Shown: piece after piece, positions 34,892-44,396 of the stretch
Layout of the letters: each line of letters begins with the position of its first letter
How positions within the stretch are numbered: the stretch's first letter is position 1
Program-made: the position numbers and the translations under genes
Assembly (NCBI RefSeq): GCF_039614845.1
Contig: NZ_JBDIML010000004.1
Coordinates: 1-64,000 of the forward strand
DNA: 64,000 nt
From: Ornithinibacillus xuwenensis
GTDB taxonomy: Bacteria > Bacillota > Bacilli > Bacillales > Amphibacillaceae
Direction of reading: 5' to 3'
Notes under the pieces: model-generated
Told to the model about the DNA's origin: nothing
The model's input: only the letters and a program-made list of their open reading frames with translations
Databases searched by the model: none

Positions 34892-35812
34892 TCAAACCTT
34901 TGCATCAAGGTCATTATAGAGCTGAAAAGTATTTTTGCCATTAAGTTTCGCTTGGTACATGGCAGAATCGGCCTTCTTTAGTAGAGACCTTAAATCATTG
35001 CCTTCTTGTGGAAAAGGCACAATACCAATACTAGCAGATACATGAATCTGGTAATCAAAATTACTCCAATCTGCTAACCTATCTGTTAGCTTTCTAGCTG
35101 TTTCAGCAGTTGAATGAGAGTCGGTTTGATTTGGCAATACAATGACAAATTCATCTCCACCAAATCGAATAGCTATGTCAGCATGATCAATCGTTTGACG
35201 AATACGGTTACCAACTTCAATTAAGACTAGATCGCCTACATCATGACCGTATTTATCATTTACTTGCTTAAACCCATCTAGGTCAAGAAGTAAAATAGAT
35301 CCTTGGTTACTCATATAATCAAAATGATTAAATAAATAGTTCCGATTTAATAGCCCGGTAAGTGTGTCCAATGTCATTTGCTTCTCTAATTCAATAACAT
35401 ATGAGAAAAGATTTGAAAATTTAACTAGTATATCAATATCCTTTTCCGTATAATGAGCAGTTTTCGAGTCCACTGCACATAGTGTTCCATACATTTCACC
35501 ATTATTATAGAAAATGGGGACGCCAATATAAGAATGAATATTCAAATCCCTTGTTACGTTTAAATTACTTGTAAAAGCGTGGTTAAAGGAATCATTAATA
35601 ATCATTGGTTCACGATTTCCGAAGTATATTTGCTGACAATAAGACTCTTTCAAATCAAATGTTGATTTTTCTGGAAGGTTAATTCCAGTATTATTATCTA
35701 GCGTTTCCATAACAGTGAAGGTATCCGCTTGGATTTTCCCGACAAATAACAGCTTTCCTTCTATTACGGTATTGACTAGCTCAAGTAAATCTTTGGTAGT
35801 TTTATATCCCAT
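34892..35812 (-). CDS. GAF-GGDEF diguanylate cyclase
   Basis: A 306-aa soluble protein. Residues ~10-140 form a GAF sensor domain (SYIGVPIFYNNGEMYGTLCA). Residues ~145-300 form a GGDEF domain with DTLTGLLNRNYLF, LLLDLDGFKQVND and the intact active site RFGGDEFV, so it should make c-di-GMP. The RxxD inhibitory site is lost: the residues at that place read DHAD. It lies 39 nt after the HD-GYP gene, in the same operon. Divergent across the intergenic region is a c-di-GMP riboswitch. Confidence 0.92.
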   Translation of the reverse strand: MGYKTTKDLLELVNTVIEGKLLFVGKIQADTFTVMETLDNNTGINLPEKSTFDLKESYCQQIYFGNREPMIINDSFNHAFTSNLNVTRDLNIHSYIGVPIFYNNGEMYGTLCAVDSKTAHYTEKDIDILVKFSNLFSYVIELEKQMTLDTLTGLLNRNYLFNHFDYMSNQGSILLLDLDGFKQVNDKYGHDVGDLVLIEVGNRIRQTIDHADIAIRFGGDEFVIVLPNQTDSHSTAETARKLTDRLADWSNFDYQIHVSASIGIVPFPQEGNDLRSLLKKADSAMYQAKLNGKNTFQLYNDLDAKV

Positions 35813-35851
35813 TTAAATCCCTCTTATTACATCAAGTTGTGAAATAATCTT

Positions 35852-36763
35852 TTACTCTATGTTGTTATTACGCCATATATTAAGAAAAATATCAACAATT
35901 TGAGGGTCGAATTGGGTATCTTTTTTATTTTTAATTTCATTTAGTATGTATTCCGTATCAAGCGGATCCCGGTAAATACGTTTAGAGGACATTGCATCAA
36001 AGCTATCGGCTACTGCTACAATTCTAGCTAGTAATGGTATTTCATCACCGCTTAGTCCTTCTGGGTATCCTGTGCCATCATATCGTTCGTGATGGTATAA
36101 AACAATATCTAAGACACCATTATAGCGATAATTCATGACATGCTTTATCATGTTATATCCAATAGTAGGATGAGTCTTAACAATGTTAAACTCTTCCTTA
36201 CTTAATTTACTAGGTTTATTCAAAATTCTTTCAGGTATACCGATTTTACCAATATCATGTAATAAAGCTCCGATGCGAATTGATTTGCAAGCATCTTCGG
36301 ATAACTTCATCCTTTCTGCAATCATGACCGAATATTTTGCGACGTTTTCTGAATGATTCCGTGTATATGGATCCCTAGAATCTAAAGCATTAGAAAGTGC
36401 TATTGTTAATTCTAAATTATCCTCAATAACACGTTGCATATTCTTCATTAACCCTAAAGAAATAAACATGATCAACAGATAGGTAAATAAGTATGTTAGG
36501 AATGTCCAGAGGGTTTTCGTTTCTTCAGCTATTAGAAAAAATCTAAAAGCAACTACTATAGTTGTCATGAGGAATAATATCCAACTATGCCTCTCATAGA
36601 AACCAATACCCAAAAATATGGTACAAAAAATATATAAAATATAAAAATTACTTTCATTATGGAAAACAATACCGTTTAACGTAATCGTTATTAAAAATAA
36701 TATATAAAAGCTGTATCGAAAAAATCTTGGGTTATTTATTAACTTTATAAATGCTTGTAACAT
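35852..36763 (-). CDS. Membrane HD-GYP phosphodiesterase
   Basis: A 303-aa protein with an N-terminal membrane module of about 4-5 helices (residues 15-110) and a C-terminal HD-GYP domain. Key parts are RNHSENVAKYSVMIAER, LLHDIGKIGIPE, HPTIGYNMI, YHHERYDGTGYPEGL (full GYP motif) and ADSFDAMSS. It should cleave c-di-GMP. First gene of the operon with the GGDEF cyclase, so synthesis and breakdown are encoded together. Confidence 0.92.
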   Translation of the reverse strand: MLQAFIKLINNPRFFRYSFYILFLITITLNGIVFHNESNFYILYIFCTIFLGIGFYERHSWILFLMTTIVVAFRFFLIAEETKTLWTFLTYLFTYLLIMFISLGLMKNMQRVIEDNLELTIALSNALDSRDPYTRNHSENVAKYSVMIAERMKLSEDACKSIRIGALLHDIGKIGIPERILNKPSKLSKEEFNIVKTHPTIGYNMIKHVMNYRYNGVLDIVLYHHERYDGTGYPEGLSGDEIPLLARIVAVADSFDAMSSKRIYRDPLDTEYILNEIKNKKDTQFDPQIVDIFLNIWRNNNIE

Positions 36764-37164
36764 AATACCTCCGGAATATTGATTTGACGTAAGTATTGTA
36801 TTCGGTTTATGGAGGGGAAAAAACTAACTATATCCATTTGATTCAATTAGTTTTTGCATGATAGTATTTTTAATTCTTATTGAACGGTTAATTGAGATAT
36901 TAAATTTATATTAGAAACAACAATATGGGAGTGTTATAATAATGGAAGTTTTTACATAACGAATGCAAATGTTAACGAATACCATCTATGAGTACGTTAA
37001 CAATAAATTTTTTACAGTTGAATAGAAAATATTAGGGTTTAAATTAATGAAGACTTGTAGTAAAATTGTACTGGTAGTTAGAGTGGGTTAGTATTACATA
37101 TAGTTCTAAATGCCTATCTAATTGTTATTGCAAGGAAAAAAAATAGTTAACATTTTTTAATCAT
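36764..37164. other. Intergenic region between c-di-GMP genes and the riboswitch
   Basis: About 400 bp with divergent promoters expected, for the HD-GYP operon (minus) and the riboswitch transcript (plus). I cannot assign clear -35/-10 pairs. There is no supportable gene; a short frame near 36942 (MEVFT) is dismissed. Confidence 0.45.
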
Positions 37165-37257
37165 TCCTTTGATAATAGCAAACCTATTGAAAAATGGGGA
37201 CGCAAAGCCACGGGCCTAATGGAAATGTTTCGATGGTCGCCGGGTTGCCAAAAAGGT
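37165..37257 (+). promoter_or_regulatory. c-di-GMP-I (GEMM) riboswitch
   Basis: The RNA has the GEMM core in order: AGCAAACC, GGGGACGCAAAGCC, the GGGCCUAA segment and AUGGUCGCCGGGUUGCC, closed by CCUUU/AAAGG at the base. A terminator follows 40 nt later, so it controls transcription of the symporter and decarboxylase genes. Whether the ligand turns the operon on or off cannot be read directly. Confidence 0.9.
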
Positions 37258-37296
37258 TGGAGATAATACTTAACGAAGTGATCAATAGCTTCTTAT

Positions 37297-37326
37297 GTCC
37301 ACCAGCAGTTGAGGTGGGCTTTTTTG
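37297..37326 (+). terminator. Riboswitch expression-platform terminator
   Basis: GTCCACC / GGTGGGC with a 9-base loop, followed by TTTTTTG. It lies between the aptamer and the symporter gene. Confidence 0.85.
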
Positions 37327-37377
37327 TTTTAAATTGTCTCGCTTTTGAAGGAATAATAAAAAAGGAAAGGAATTACG

Positions 37378-38745
37378 ATGTCACAACAAGAGCAGTGGAA
37401 ATCAAAATTAGGATTTATTTTAGCGGCTGCAGGTTCAGCAATTGGGTTAGGAGCTATTTGGAAATTTCCTTATGTTGCCGGAACGGGTGGTGGAGGAGCC
37501 TTCTTTCTATTATTCTTAGTATTTACATTTGTACTAGGAATGCCACTCCTACTAGGTGAATTTATTATTGGGAGAAGGGGCCAAAGCGATCCGGTTAATA
37601 CATATCGCAAGCTTACAGATAATCCAAAATGGAGTTTAATAGGAAAATTAGGTGTCTTTACATGCTTTATGCTGTTGTCCTTCTACAGTGTCGTAGGTGG
37701 ATGGATTATTTTATATATCTTAAAAATCTTTACGGGAGCATTTAATGGGCTAACGCAGGATCAATATGGAGCCTTATTTGGTGAAATTATTGCGAATCCT
37801 CTAACGACGTTAACAGCGCAACTTGTCTTTTTATTCATTACCATTCTTGTCGTTGCCAAAGGAGTTCAGAAGGGAATTGAGGTAGCGAGTAAGGTAATGA
37901 TGCCTGCATTACTAATTCTATTTATCGGGTTGGTAATCCGTTCTTTAAGCCTGGAAGGCGCAATGGATGGAGTTGAGTTTTTATTAGTCCCTGACTTTTC
38001 TAAGTTAACCTCAGAGAGTATCTTATTTGCACTAGGGCAATCATTCTTTACATTATCTTTAGGGGTTTCGGTTATGGTTACGTATGCTTCTTATTTACCG
38101 AAGAAACAAAATTTACCACAATCTGCGATTTCCATTATTGCATTAAACATCGTAATTGCATTATTAGCTGGATTAGCAATATTCCCAGGTGTTTTCTCAT
38201 TCGATCTCGAACCGAATGCTGGACCGGTATTAATCTTCTCTGTATTGCCGGCCGTATTTAATCAGATGCCGTTTGGCATGTATTTCTTTTTAGCATTTTT
38301 AATCTTATTCTTATTTGCTGCGTTAACTTCAGCATTCTCGATGGTAGAGATAATTGTCGCAGCAGTTACAAAAAACAAACAAGAAAAGCGTAAGAAAACA
38401 ACGTGGATAGTTGGAATTTTAATCTTTGTCGTTGGAATTCCATCATGTTTATCCTATGGGGTTTTAGCGGATGTGAAGCTGTTTGATAAAACATTCTTTG
38501 ACCTTGTAGATTTTGCAGTAAGTAATGTTCTCATGCCATTAGGTGCTTTATTAATCGCTATTTTTGTCTCGCGAAAGGTATCAAAGGATGTGCTATATGA
38601 AGAGTTAAGGCAAGGATCACGTATTAGCCAGTCCTTCTTTTCGATATGGTATTTTCTCTTAAAATATGTAACACCAATTGCAATTATTGTTGTGTTTTTA
38701 GATGTTCTAGGACTATTTAAATGGATTGGAAAATTATTTAGTTAA
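37378..38745 (+). CDS. Na+-dependent neurotransmitter-type (NSS) symporter
   Basis: A 455-aa NSS-family transporter with about 11-12 helices. Helix 1 holds the Na+ site motif AAAGSAIGLGAIWKFPYVAG; helix 6-8 segments FALGQSFFTLSLGVSV and LFAALTSAFSMVE are also typical. It should import an amino acid or amine with Na+. It starts after AAAGGAAAGG and lies 31 nt from a PLP decarboxylase gene; together they suggest uptake and decarboxylation of one amino acid. Controlled by the c-di-GMP riboswitch. Confidence 0.92.
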   Translation: MSQQEQWKSKLGFILAAAGSAIGLGAIWKFPYVAGTGGGGAFFLLFLVFTFVLGMPLLLGEFIIGRRGQSDPVNTYRKLTDNPKWSLIGKLGVFTCFMLLSFYSVVGGWIILYILKIFTGAFNGLTQDQYGALFGEIIANPLTTLTAQLVFLFITILVVAKGVQKGIEVASKVMMPALLILFIGLVIRSLSLEGAMDGVEFLLVPDFSKLTSESILFALGQSFFTLSLGVSVMVTYASYLPKKQNLPQSAISIIALNIVIALLAGLAIFPGVFSFDLEPNAGPVLIFSVLPAVFNQMPFGMYFFLAFLILFLFAALTSAFSMVEIIVAAVTKNKQEKRKKTTWIVGILIFVVGIPSCLSYGVLADVKLFDKTFFDLVDFAVSNVLMPLGALLIAIFVSRKVSKDVLYEELRQGSRISQSFFSIWYFLLKYVTPIAIIVVFLDVLGLFKWIGKLFS

Positions 38746-38776
38746 GCTTATATAGTGAAGCATGGAGGTTAAAGAA

Positions 38777-40423
38777 ATGACAACGATGAAGGATATTCAA
38801 CAATTGTTTCCAAGCGTAGATGGTAATGCGCTACAAAGAGAGGAATTAGTCTCCTATATCAATACTATTCTTTCAAAAGTAGATGAGTTAAAGGATCCAT
38901 CTAAATTGACATTGGGTGAGATGCCAGATTATACAGAGGATTTCTATAATCGTATTATTAAGCAAGCACAGATCCCGCAAAATGGATTATCGATGGAAAA
39001 AACGGTAGAAAAGCTATTGGATTTGGTAAAAGGGCATCGTTATGTCAATCAAAATTATGTCGCAAATGCTGCTCCACTTCCAAATATCGCTAGTATTATT
39101 GGTAATTTAGTAATGGTGTTAGTAAATGGGAATAACCTATGGGATGTTGAAGGTCCAGCGGCTGCTACAGCAGAGATTGAAATTACGAGTATGCTTTCTA
39201 AGATAATCGGCTATGATTCAAGCATTAGTACAGGCTATACCACATGGGGAGGACAGGGAGCAGTATTTAATTCCTTACGTCTTGCAATTGCTCGCCATGC
39301 ACCAGAGTCTAACAAGACTGGTGTTCCTAAGAATCTTTATTGTTTCTGTTCAGAGTTATCACACTATAGTCTTTACAAGTCGGTGGAAGCTACAGGAATT
39401 GGAATTGATAATATGATTCGAGTAGGCATCAATGATGATCACTCGATGAATTTAGATGATTTAAAAGAAAAAATGGAGGACGTTATAGCAAGTGGTGGTG
39501 TTCCGCTTTATGTTCTAGCAACAATGGGTACAACAGATACCTTTGGCATCGATGATTTAGCTGGAATAAAGAGAATTACGGAAGTGTTAGAGCAAAAACA
39601 TCAGTTAGATCCGATTTATATTCATGCAGACTCTGCAATGGGAGGCATGTATACCTTCTTTAATGATTATGATTTTACAGAGAATCCATTAAAGCTGGAA
39701 GAACAGGTTTGTACTGTTTTACAAGACTATCAGGAGAAGTTTCAATCTATTAATCTAGCTGACAGTATGGTGTTTGATTTTCATAAACTTGGACAAACAC
39801 CGTACATTACAAGTTTATTTTTAATTAAGGATAAAGAGTATTTAAGGTATGTGGATTTAGATGCGTCTGAGACTCCTTATGTTGGAAATCGTGGCTATGG
39901 TTCTTATCATACAAGCTATACGCTAGAATGCTCACGAATGGGAAGTGCGATGGCGATATATGCATCATTACTGGCATTTGGTATGGAAGGGTATCAAGAG
40001 CTACTAGCAAACTATATTCGCGTTAACATTGCTTTTAGAGAAAAATTACAGAAACAAATTCCAAATGTTTCCGTGACAAATGAGATTTCTCCAATTACGA
40101 CTTTCCGTTTCTATCCAGAAGCTTCTAAATGGAATGAAGAATTGCGAGAATCGGTTTCACTTGAAGAAGTAGTTGAAATTAACCAATTTAATGATGAATT
40201 TGCTGAAATAATTGGAGTGGAGCGAGATACGATTTTCTTTGGAAATACAAAGAAGCAACGCTTGTTAAAAACTGCTAATTCAAGTCAGCGAATTCCAATA
40301 TATGCACATAAATTCTTCACAATTTCTCCTTATTCAACCATAGAGGAAGTTGACCGTTATGTTGGATTTTTAAAGCAACATATGGATCTTTTTATGAAGA
40401 CTTATGAGCAGACATTCGTTTAA
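38777..40423 (+). CDS. PLP-dependent amino acid decarboxylase, group II
   Basis: A 548-aa PLP enzyme. The segment HADSAMGG positions the cofactor Asp, and FDFHKLGQTPY contains the Schiff-base Lys. The N-terminal YTTWGGQGAVFNSL segment is the cofactor phosphate region. Relatives decarboxylate glutamate, tyrosine or other aromatic amino acids; which is used here is not clear. ATG 38777 (MTTMKD) follows GGAGG, so ATG 38762 is rejected. Second gene of the c-di-GMP-controlled operon. Confidence 0.88.
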   Translation: MTTMKDIQQLFPSVDGNALQREELVSYINTILSKVDELKDPSKLTLGEMPDYTEDFYNRIIKQAQIPQNGLSMEKTVEKLLDLVKGHRYVNQNYVANAAPLPNIASIIGNLVMVLVNGNNLWDVEGPAAATAEIEITSMLSKIIGYDSSISTGYTTWGGQGAVFNSLRLAIARHAPESNKTGVPKNLYCFCSELSHYSLYKSVEATGIGIDNMIRVGINDDHSMNLDDLKEKMEDVIASGGVPLYVLATMGTTDTFGIDDLAGIKRITEVLEQKHQLDPIYIHADSAMGGMYTFFNDYDFTENPLKLEEQVCTVLQDYQEKFQSINLADSMVFDFHKLGQTPYITSLFLIKDKEYLRYVDLDASETPYVGNRGYGSYHTSYTLECSRMGSAMAIYASLLAFGMEGYQELLANYIRVNIAFREKLQKQIPNVSVTNEISPITTFRFYPEASKWNEELRESVSLEEVVEINQFNDEFAEIIGVERDTIFFGNTKKQRLLKTANSSQRIPIYAHKFFTISPYSTIEEVDRYVGFLKQHMDLFMKTYEQTFV

Positions 40424-40480
40424 TCGGAAGAATTTTAACGAGATTACACGCATAACTAGTGATTAATGAAGAATCTAAAA

Positions 40481-40524
40481 AAGCCTGTTACTTACTCTAT
40501 ATAGGATAAGTAACAGGTTTTTTA
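40481..40524 (+). terminator. Terminator after the decarboxylase gene
   Basis: AAGCCTGTTACTTA / TAAGTAACAGGTTT followed by TTTT. It ends the symporter-decarboxylase operon and faces the small minus-strand gene. Confidence 0.88.
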
Positions 40525-40528
40525 CATA

Positions 40529-40633
40529 TTATTTCTTAACTCGCTTCTTTCCACATCCACACCCGCCAGGTTGTCTCTTTGCTACAACTTTTTTTGTGTT
40601 GGCGTTTGGTTTTACTAGTCGCCTAGGATTCAA
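40529..40633 (-). CDS. 34-aa basic peptide with CGCGKK motif
   Basis: A TTG start at 40633 with AAAGGAG eight bases upstream. The peptide reads from MNPRRLVKPNANTKKVVAKR to a Gly/Cys core GGCGCGKKRVKK. It has two cysteines and a net charge above +10, with no signal peptide. It lies downstream of the nucleotide-sugar dehydrogenase in the same direction. No family recognised; a spore-surface role is a guess from the surrounding locus. Confidence 0.55.
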   Translation of the reverse strand: MNPRRLVKPNANTKKVVAKRQPGGCGCGKKRVKK

Positions 40634-40685
40634 TAGTATCACTCCTTTAATCAACAATTGAGCAAGTCATGTTTCACAGCTTATC

Positions 40686-42017
40686 TTATAAGTTAATCAC
40701 GTCAATCCCGTTAGGAAACTGGTGTTGCCAAAATAGACCTTTAATATCGAGGAGCATGCCCGTATTTTTTCTAAAGAGCTTTATGAAATCTTCTTCCTTC
40801 ATCTCTCGGAATTCTTGGTGTGAAACAGCAAGAATTACCACATCTAATTCTGATAGCTGTTCCCAATTAACGATATTGAATCCATAATCAGCAAAATCCT
40901 TTTGATTGATACAGGGGTCATAGCAATAAACATCTAACCCATAATCTACTAAATTCTGTACAATTTCAATTGCTTTTGAATTACGTACATCGGCTACATT
41001 TTCTTTGAAAGTAAGCCCTAATATACCGATTTTCATCTGGTCGATATTGTCATTTTGTTTATGAAGGTAATCTAGTACAATATCGGAAATAACAGTGGGC
41101 ATCCTATCATTGATATTTCGTGCTGCTGAAATAAATTCTGGTACATAGCCCTCTTCTTTGGATTTATAAATAAAATAATAAGGATCAACGCCAATACAAT
41201 GACCACCAACTAAACCAGGACTAAAGGGGAGGAAGTTCCACTTTGTTCTAGCTGCGTCGAGCACTTCGTAGGTACTGATTCCCATTTGTTGAAATATCAA
41301 AGCTAATTCATTCATATAAGCAATATTAATATCACGTTGCGTATTTTCTACTATTTTTGCAGCTTCAGCCACTTTAATTGATGTAGCCTTATACACATTG
41401 GCATCGATTACACTTTGATAGAGCTGATGAACTTTTTCTAGTATCGCTTCGTCCTGAGCAGCTACGATCTTCTCAATTGAAGTGAAAGTGTTTGTTTTAT
41501 CACCGGGATTGATTCTTTCAGGGGAATAACCAACAAAAAATTCCTTTCCGTTTAGGAATCCTGAGGATTCTTCAAGAACTGGAATACATACTTCCTCTGT
41601 TGCTCCTGGATAGACGGTAGATTCATAGATGATAATGGTTCCCTTCTGCATATTCTTCCCAATTATAGTAGAAGCACTAGTAAGAAAAGATAGGTCCGGC
41701 TCCTTCAGAGAATTTAATGGGGTTGGAACTGTTACGATTATAATATGACACGCATTTAGCCTTTGTTCTTCAGTGGTGAATTCTATAGAAGAATTTGCTA
41801 ATGATTGGCTAGTAACCTCTTTTGTTTCATCAACATACTGCTGTAGGGATTGTATCCGATTTGCATTTATATCAAATCCGATAACCTGATATTTCTTTGA
41901 AAATCCTAGTGCAACTGGTAATCCAACATACCCCAAACCAACTACCCCAATAACGAAAGAGCGCTCGTTAAATAGGTTATTTGTTACACCGGGCATTTTT
42001 GCTAGTTTTGGTTTCAT
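40686..42017 (-). CDS. UDP-N-acetylhexosamine 6-dehydrogenase (WbpA/TviB-like)
   Basis: A 443-aa NAD-dependent nucleotide-sugar dehydrogenase. The N-terminal fold has VGLGYVGLPVALGFSKKY; the TVPTPLN and STVYPGATEE motifs follow. The catalytic Cys is in GGHCIGVDPYY. It oxidises the sugar C6 to an acid. Genes on the other strand supply the 3-amino and 3-acetamido steps, so the product may be UDP-diacetamido-uronic acid. Divergent from the aminotransferase gene, with a shared promoter region at 42018-42216. Confidence 0.9.
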   Translation of the reverse strand: MKPKLAKMPGVTNNLFNERSFVIGVVGLGYVGLPVALGFSKKYQVIGFDINANRIQSLQQYVDETKEVTSQSLANSSIEFTTEEQRLNACHIIIVTVPTPLNSLKEPDLSFLTSASTIIGKNMQKGTIIIYESTVYPGATEEVCIPVLEESSGFLNGKEFFVGYSPERINPGDKTNTFTSIEKIVAAQDEAILEKVHQLYQSVIDANVYKATSIKVAEAAKIVENTQRDINIAYMNELALIFQQMGISTYEVLDAARTKWNFLPFSPGLVGGHCIGVDPYYFIYKSKEEGYVPEFISAARNINDRMPTVISDIVLDYLHKQNDNIDQMKIGILGLTFKENVADVRNSKAIEIVQNLVDYGLDVYCYDPCINQKDFADYGFNIVNWEQLSELDVVILAVSHQEFREMKEEDFIKLFRKNTGMLLDIKGLFWQHQFPNGIDVINL

Positions 42018-42216
42018 GACAACTATCCTCTCTAATGATTAAGAGCTATTATTTTATATGAAATGCTTTCATAGACTGTTCCAAGCTATCCGTAAAAAAG
42101 GCAGTATCATTAGGGTGAAAGTTGATTTCTGCTATTCATGCCTTAGTGCCGTTACTCTAGTATCTTTGTGAAAATACATATATAAAGATATGACGCTAGT
42201 TAGAAGGAGTGAAAAA

Positions 42217-43326
42217 ATGATTCCATTGATTGACCTAAAAAAACAATATGAGTCTATTCAAAATGAAATCGTTCAGGCAACATTAGAAGTATTGCAGAGT
42301 GGTCAGTATATTCTAGGACAGAACGTAAAGGAATTGGAGAGTCAAATTGCGGAACGCTTAGGTGTTAAGCATGCAATCGCTGTTGCGAATGGTACGGATG
42401 CTTTAGTACTCACTTTGGATGCGTATGGCATCGGTAGAGGTGATGAAGTCATCACAACACCTTTTACTTTTTTTGCGACAGCTGAGGCTATTACGCGAGT
42501 AGGAGCAACACCCGTATTTGTAGATATCGATTCAGAAACCTTCCAACTTGATGCCAGTAAAATTACAGAGAAGATTTCTTCCCGAACGAAAGCAATTTTA
42601 CCGGTTCATTTATTTGGACAGTCCGCTAACATGGACGAAATCCTTACGATTGGTAAGAAGCATCATTTATTGATTATTGAGGATGCCTGTCAAGCCTTTG
42701 GTGCTACGTACAAGGGGAAAAGAGTGGGAAGTATAGGTGATGCTGCTTGCTTCTCTTTTTTTCCAACTAAAAACCTAGGAACAATTGGCGACGGGGGGAT
42801 GATCACAACATCTGATGATAAGTTAGCGGATTCGCTTCGAAAGCTACGCGTTCACGGAAGTAGCGAAAAGTACTATCATCATGCGATAGGCTATAATAGT
42901 AGATTGGATGAATTACATGCTGCCATTCTACTAATCTGCCTGGAAGAAATCGATAAATGGAATACGAAAAGACACGAAGTTGCACAACGTTATCTGACTG
43001 AATTAAAAAGCATTAATCATATCATTCAGCTTCCGGTACTATTACCTGATCGTTCTCATGTATTTCACTTATTCTGTATTCAATCATCAAAAAGGCAGGA
43101 AATAATATCCTCGCTTCATGAAGCCTCTATTCAAACAGGAATATATTATCCGCAGTGCTTACACCTTCAAAAAGTATATGAAAACTTGGGGTATGCCTAT
43201 GGGGATTTTCCAATTGCTGAAACGGTTTCAAATCGATTATTTGCTATCCCACTACATCCATTCTTACCAAAAGAAGATCAAGATGTCGTAATTTCAACAT
43301 TAAAAAAAGTGTGTGAGAATCTATGA
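42217..43326 (+). CDS. DegT/DnrJ sugar aminotransferase (WbpE-like)
   Basis: A 369-aa PLP aminotransferase. Motifs: NGTDALVLTLDAYGIGRGDE, PVHLFGQSANMDEI, EDACQAFGATYKG and the Lys-bearing SFFPTKNLGTIGDGG. It should transfer an amino group to a keto-sugar nucleotide. ATG 42217 (MIPLIDLKKQ) has AAGGAG upstream, so the earlier ATG at 42190 is rejected. Overlaps the next gene by ATGA. Confidence 0.92.
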   Translation: MIPLIDLKKQYESIQNEIVQATLEVLQSGQYILGQNVKELESQIAERLGVKHAIAVANGTDALVLTLDAYGIGRGDEVITTPFTFFATAEAITRVGATPVFVDIDSETFQLDASKITEKISSRTKAILPVHLFGQSANMDEILTIGKKHHLLIIEDACQAFGATYKGKRVGSIGDAACFSFFPTKNLGTIGDGGMITTSDDKLADSLRKLRVHGSSEKYYHHAIGYNSRLDELHAAILLICLEEIDKWNTKRHEVAQRYLTELKSINHIIQLPVLLPDRSHVFHLFCIQSSKRQEIISSLHEASIQTGIYYPQCLHLQKVYENLGYAYGDFPIAETVSNRLFAIPLHPFLPKEDQDVVISTLKKVCENL

Positions 43327-44396
43327 AGCACACAATCGGATTAATTGGATGTGGTCATATTGCAAAAAAACATCTGAAAACCATTAGTCAATTAGATGAG
43401 GTTGAACTACGAGCAGTTAGTGATATAGACTCCGGAAAGATGAATGAAGCGATGGAAGAATATGAAAAGCTAACGAGAGAGAAAGCGGTTATTAGATTAT
43501 ACAACAATTACTATGATTTATTGCGTGACAATGAAATCGAAATAGTCGTTATTGCAACCATTTCCAGTCTACATGCTGAAATGGCAATTCAGGCATTACT
43601 ACATGACAAACATGTCATGATAGAAAAACCACTCGCCCTTTCACTTTCTGATGCATATCAAATTCTAGAAGTAGCAGAAGCTAAAGGAAAGCGAATATTA
43701 GTCTGTCATCAGCTACGCTATCGACCAGTTATGCAAAAACTAAAAGCACTTTTAGAGGAAGGTGCTCTTGGAAAACTCCACTTCGGAGTGGCTACCATGC
43801 GGATTCATCGCCCGAAGCATTATTACACTGGGTCCTCGTGGAAAGGAACCTGGGAAAGCGATGGCGGAATGTTGTTAAATCAAGGAATTCATCTAATTGA
43901 TCTATTGATTTGGTTTATGGGAGATGTTGAATCAGTATATGGTAATATTGCCAATACGTTAGAGGTAAAAGATACGGAGGATATTGCAGCTGGATTACTC
44001 ACATTCCAAAATAAAGCAAAAGGTGTAATCGAAGCAAATAGTATAACGCAACCAAATAATTTAGGGTATTATTTATCAATCTTTGGTGAAGAGGGAACTA
44101 TTTCACTTGGTGGTCCTTCTTTTAATCGATTTGAACGATGTTATTTTCCTAACACCATTAACACGAAAGAACTTACACCACTATTAGAAGATTATAACGA
44201 ACATGTTTATATGTACGAGAACTTTATTCGAGCTCTCCATGATAAGGCCGAACACCTCATTATGGGGGAAGAAGCAGCAATTCTTTCCCTGATGACCATA
44301 TTTGGAATGTATAAATCTTCACTTTTAAAGAAGGAATTAACGCTTCCTTTGACGGACTTTTCTACACATGAAATGATTCGAAAAGGAGGGATGTAA
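43323..44396 (+). CDS. Gfo/Idh/MocA sugar oxidoreductase (WbpB-like)
   Basis: A 357-aa NAD(P)-dependent oxidoreductase with GLIGCGHIAKKHLKT, the EKPLALSLSDAY motif and the catalytic-region GGMLLNQGIHLIDL. It likely oxidises C3 of the nucleotide sugar so that the aminotransferase can act. It is translationally coupled to both neighbours (ATGA upstream, TAATG downstream). Confidence 0.9.
   Translation: MKHTIGLIGCGHIAKKHLKTISQLDEVELRAVSDIDSGKMNEAMEEYEKLTREKAVIRLYNNYYDLLRDNEIEIVVIATISSLHAEMAIQALLHDKHVMIEKPLALSLSDAYQILEVAEAKGKRILVCHQLRYRPVMQKLKALLEEGALGKLHFGVATMRIHRPKHYYTGSSWKGTWESDGGMLLNQGIHLIDLLIWFMGDVESVYGNIANTLEVKDTEDIAAGLLTFQNKAKGVIEANSITQPNNLGYYLSIFGEEGTISLGGPSFNRFERCYFPNTINTKELTPLLEDYNEHVYMYENFIRALHDKAEHLIMGEEAAILSLMTIFGMYKSSLLKKELTLPLTDFSTHEMIRKGGM

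Noticed and set aside
37198..37206. GACGCAAA resembling the SigZ -35 block on the minus strand
   Set aside because: It is the invariant GEMM aptamer core, and no CGTCTTA lies 16 bp away.
37194..37559. 121-aa plus-strand frame
   Set aside because: It covers the c-di-GMP riboswitch and terminator and runs out of frame into the symporter gene.
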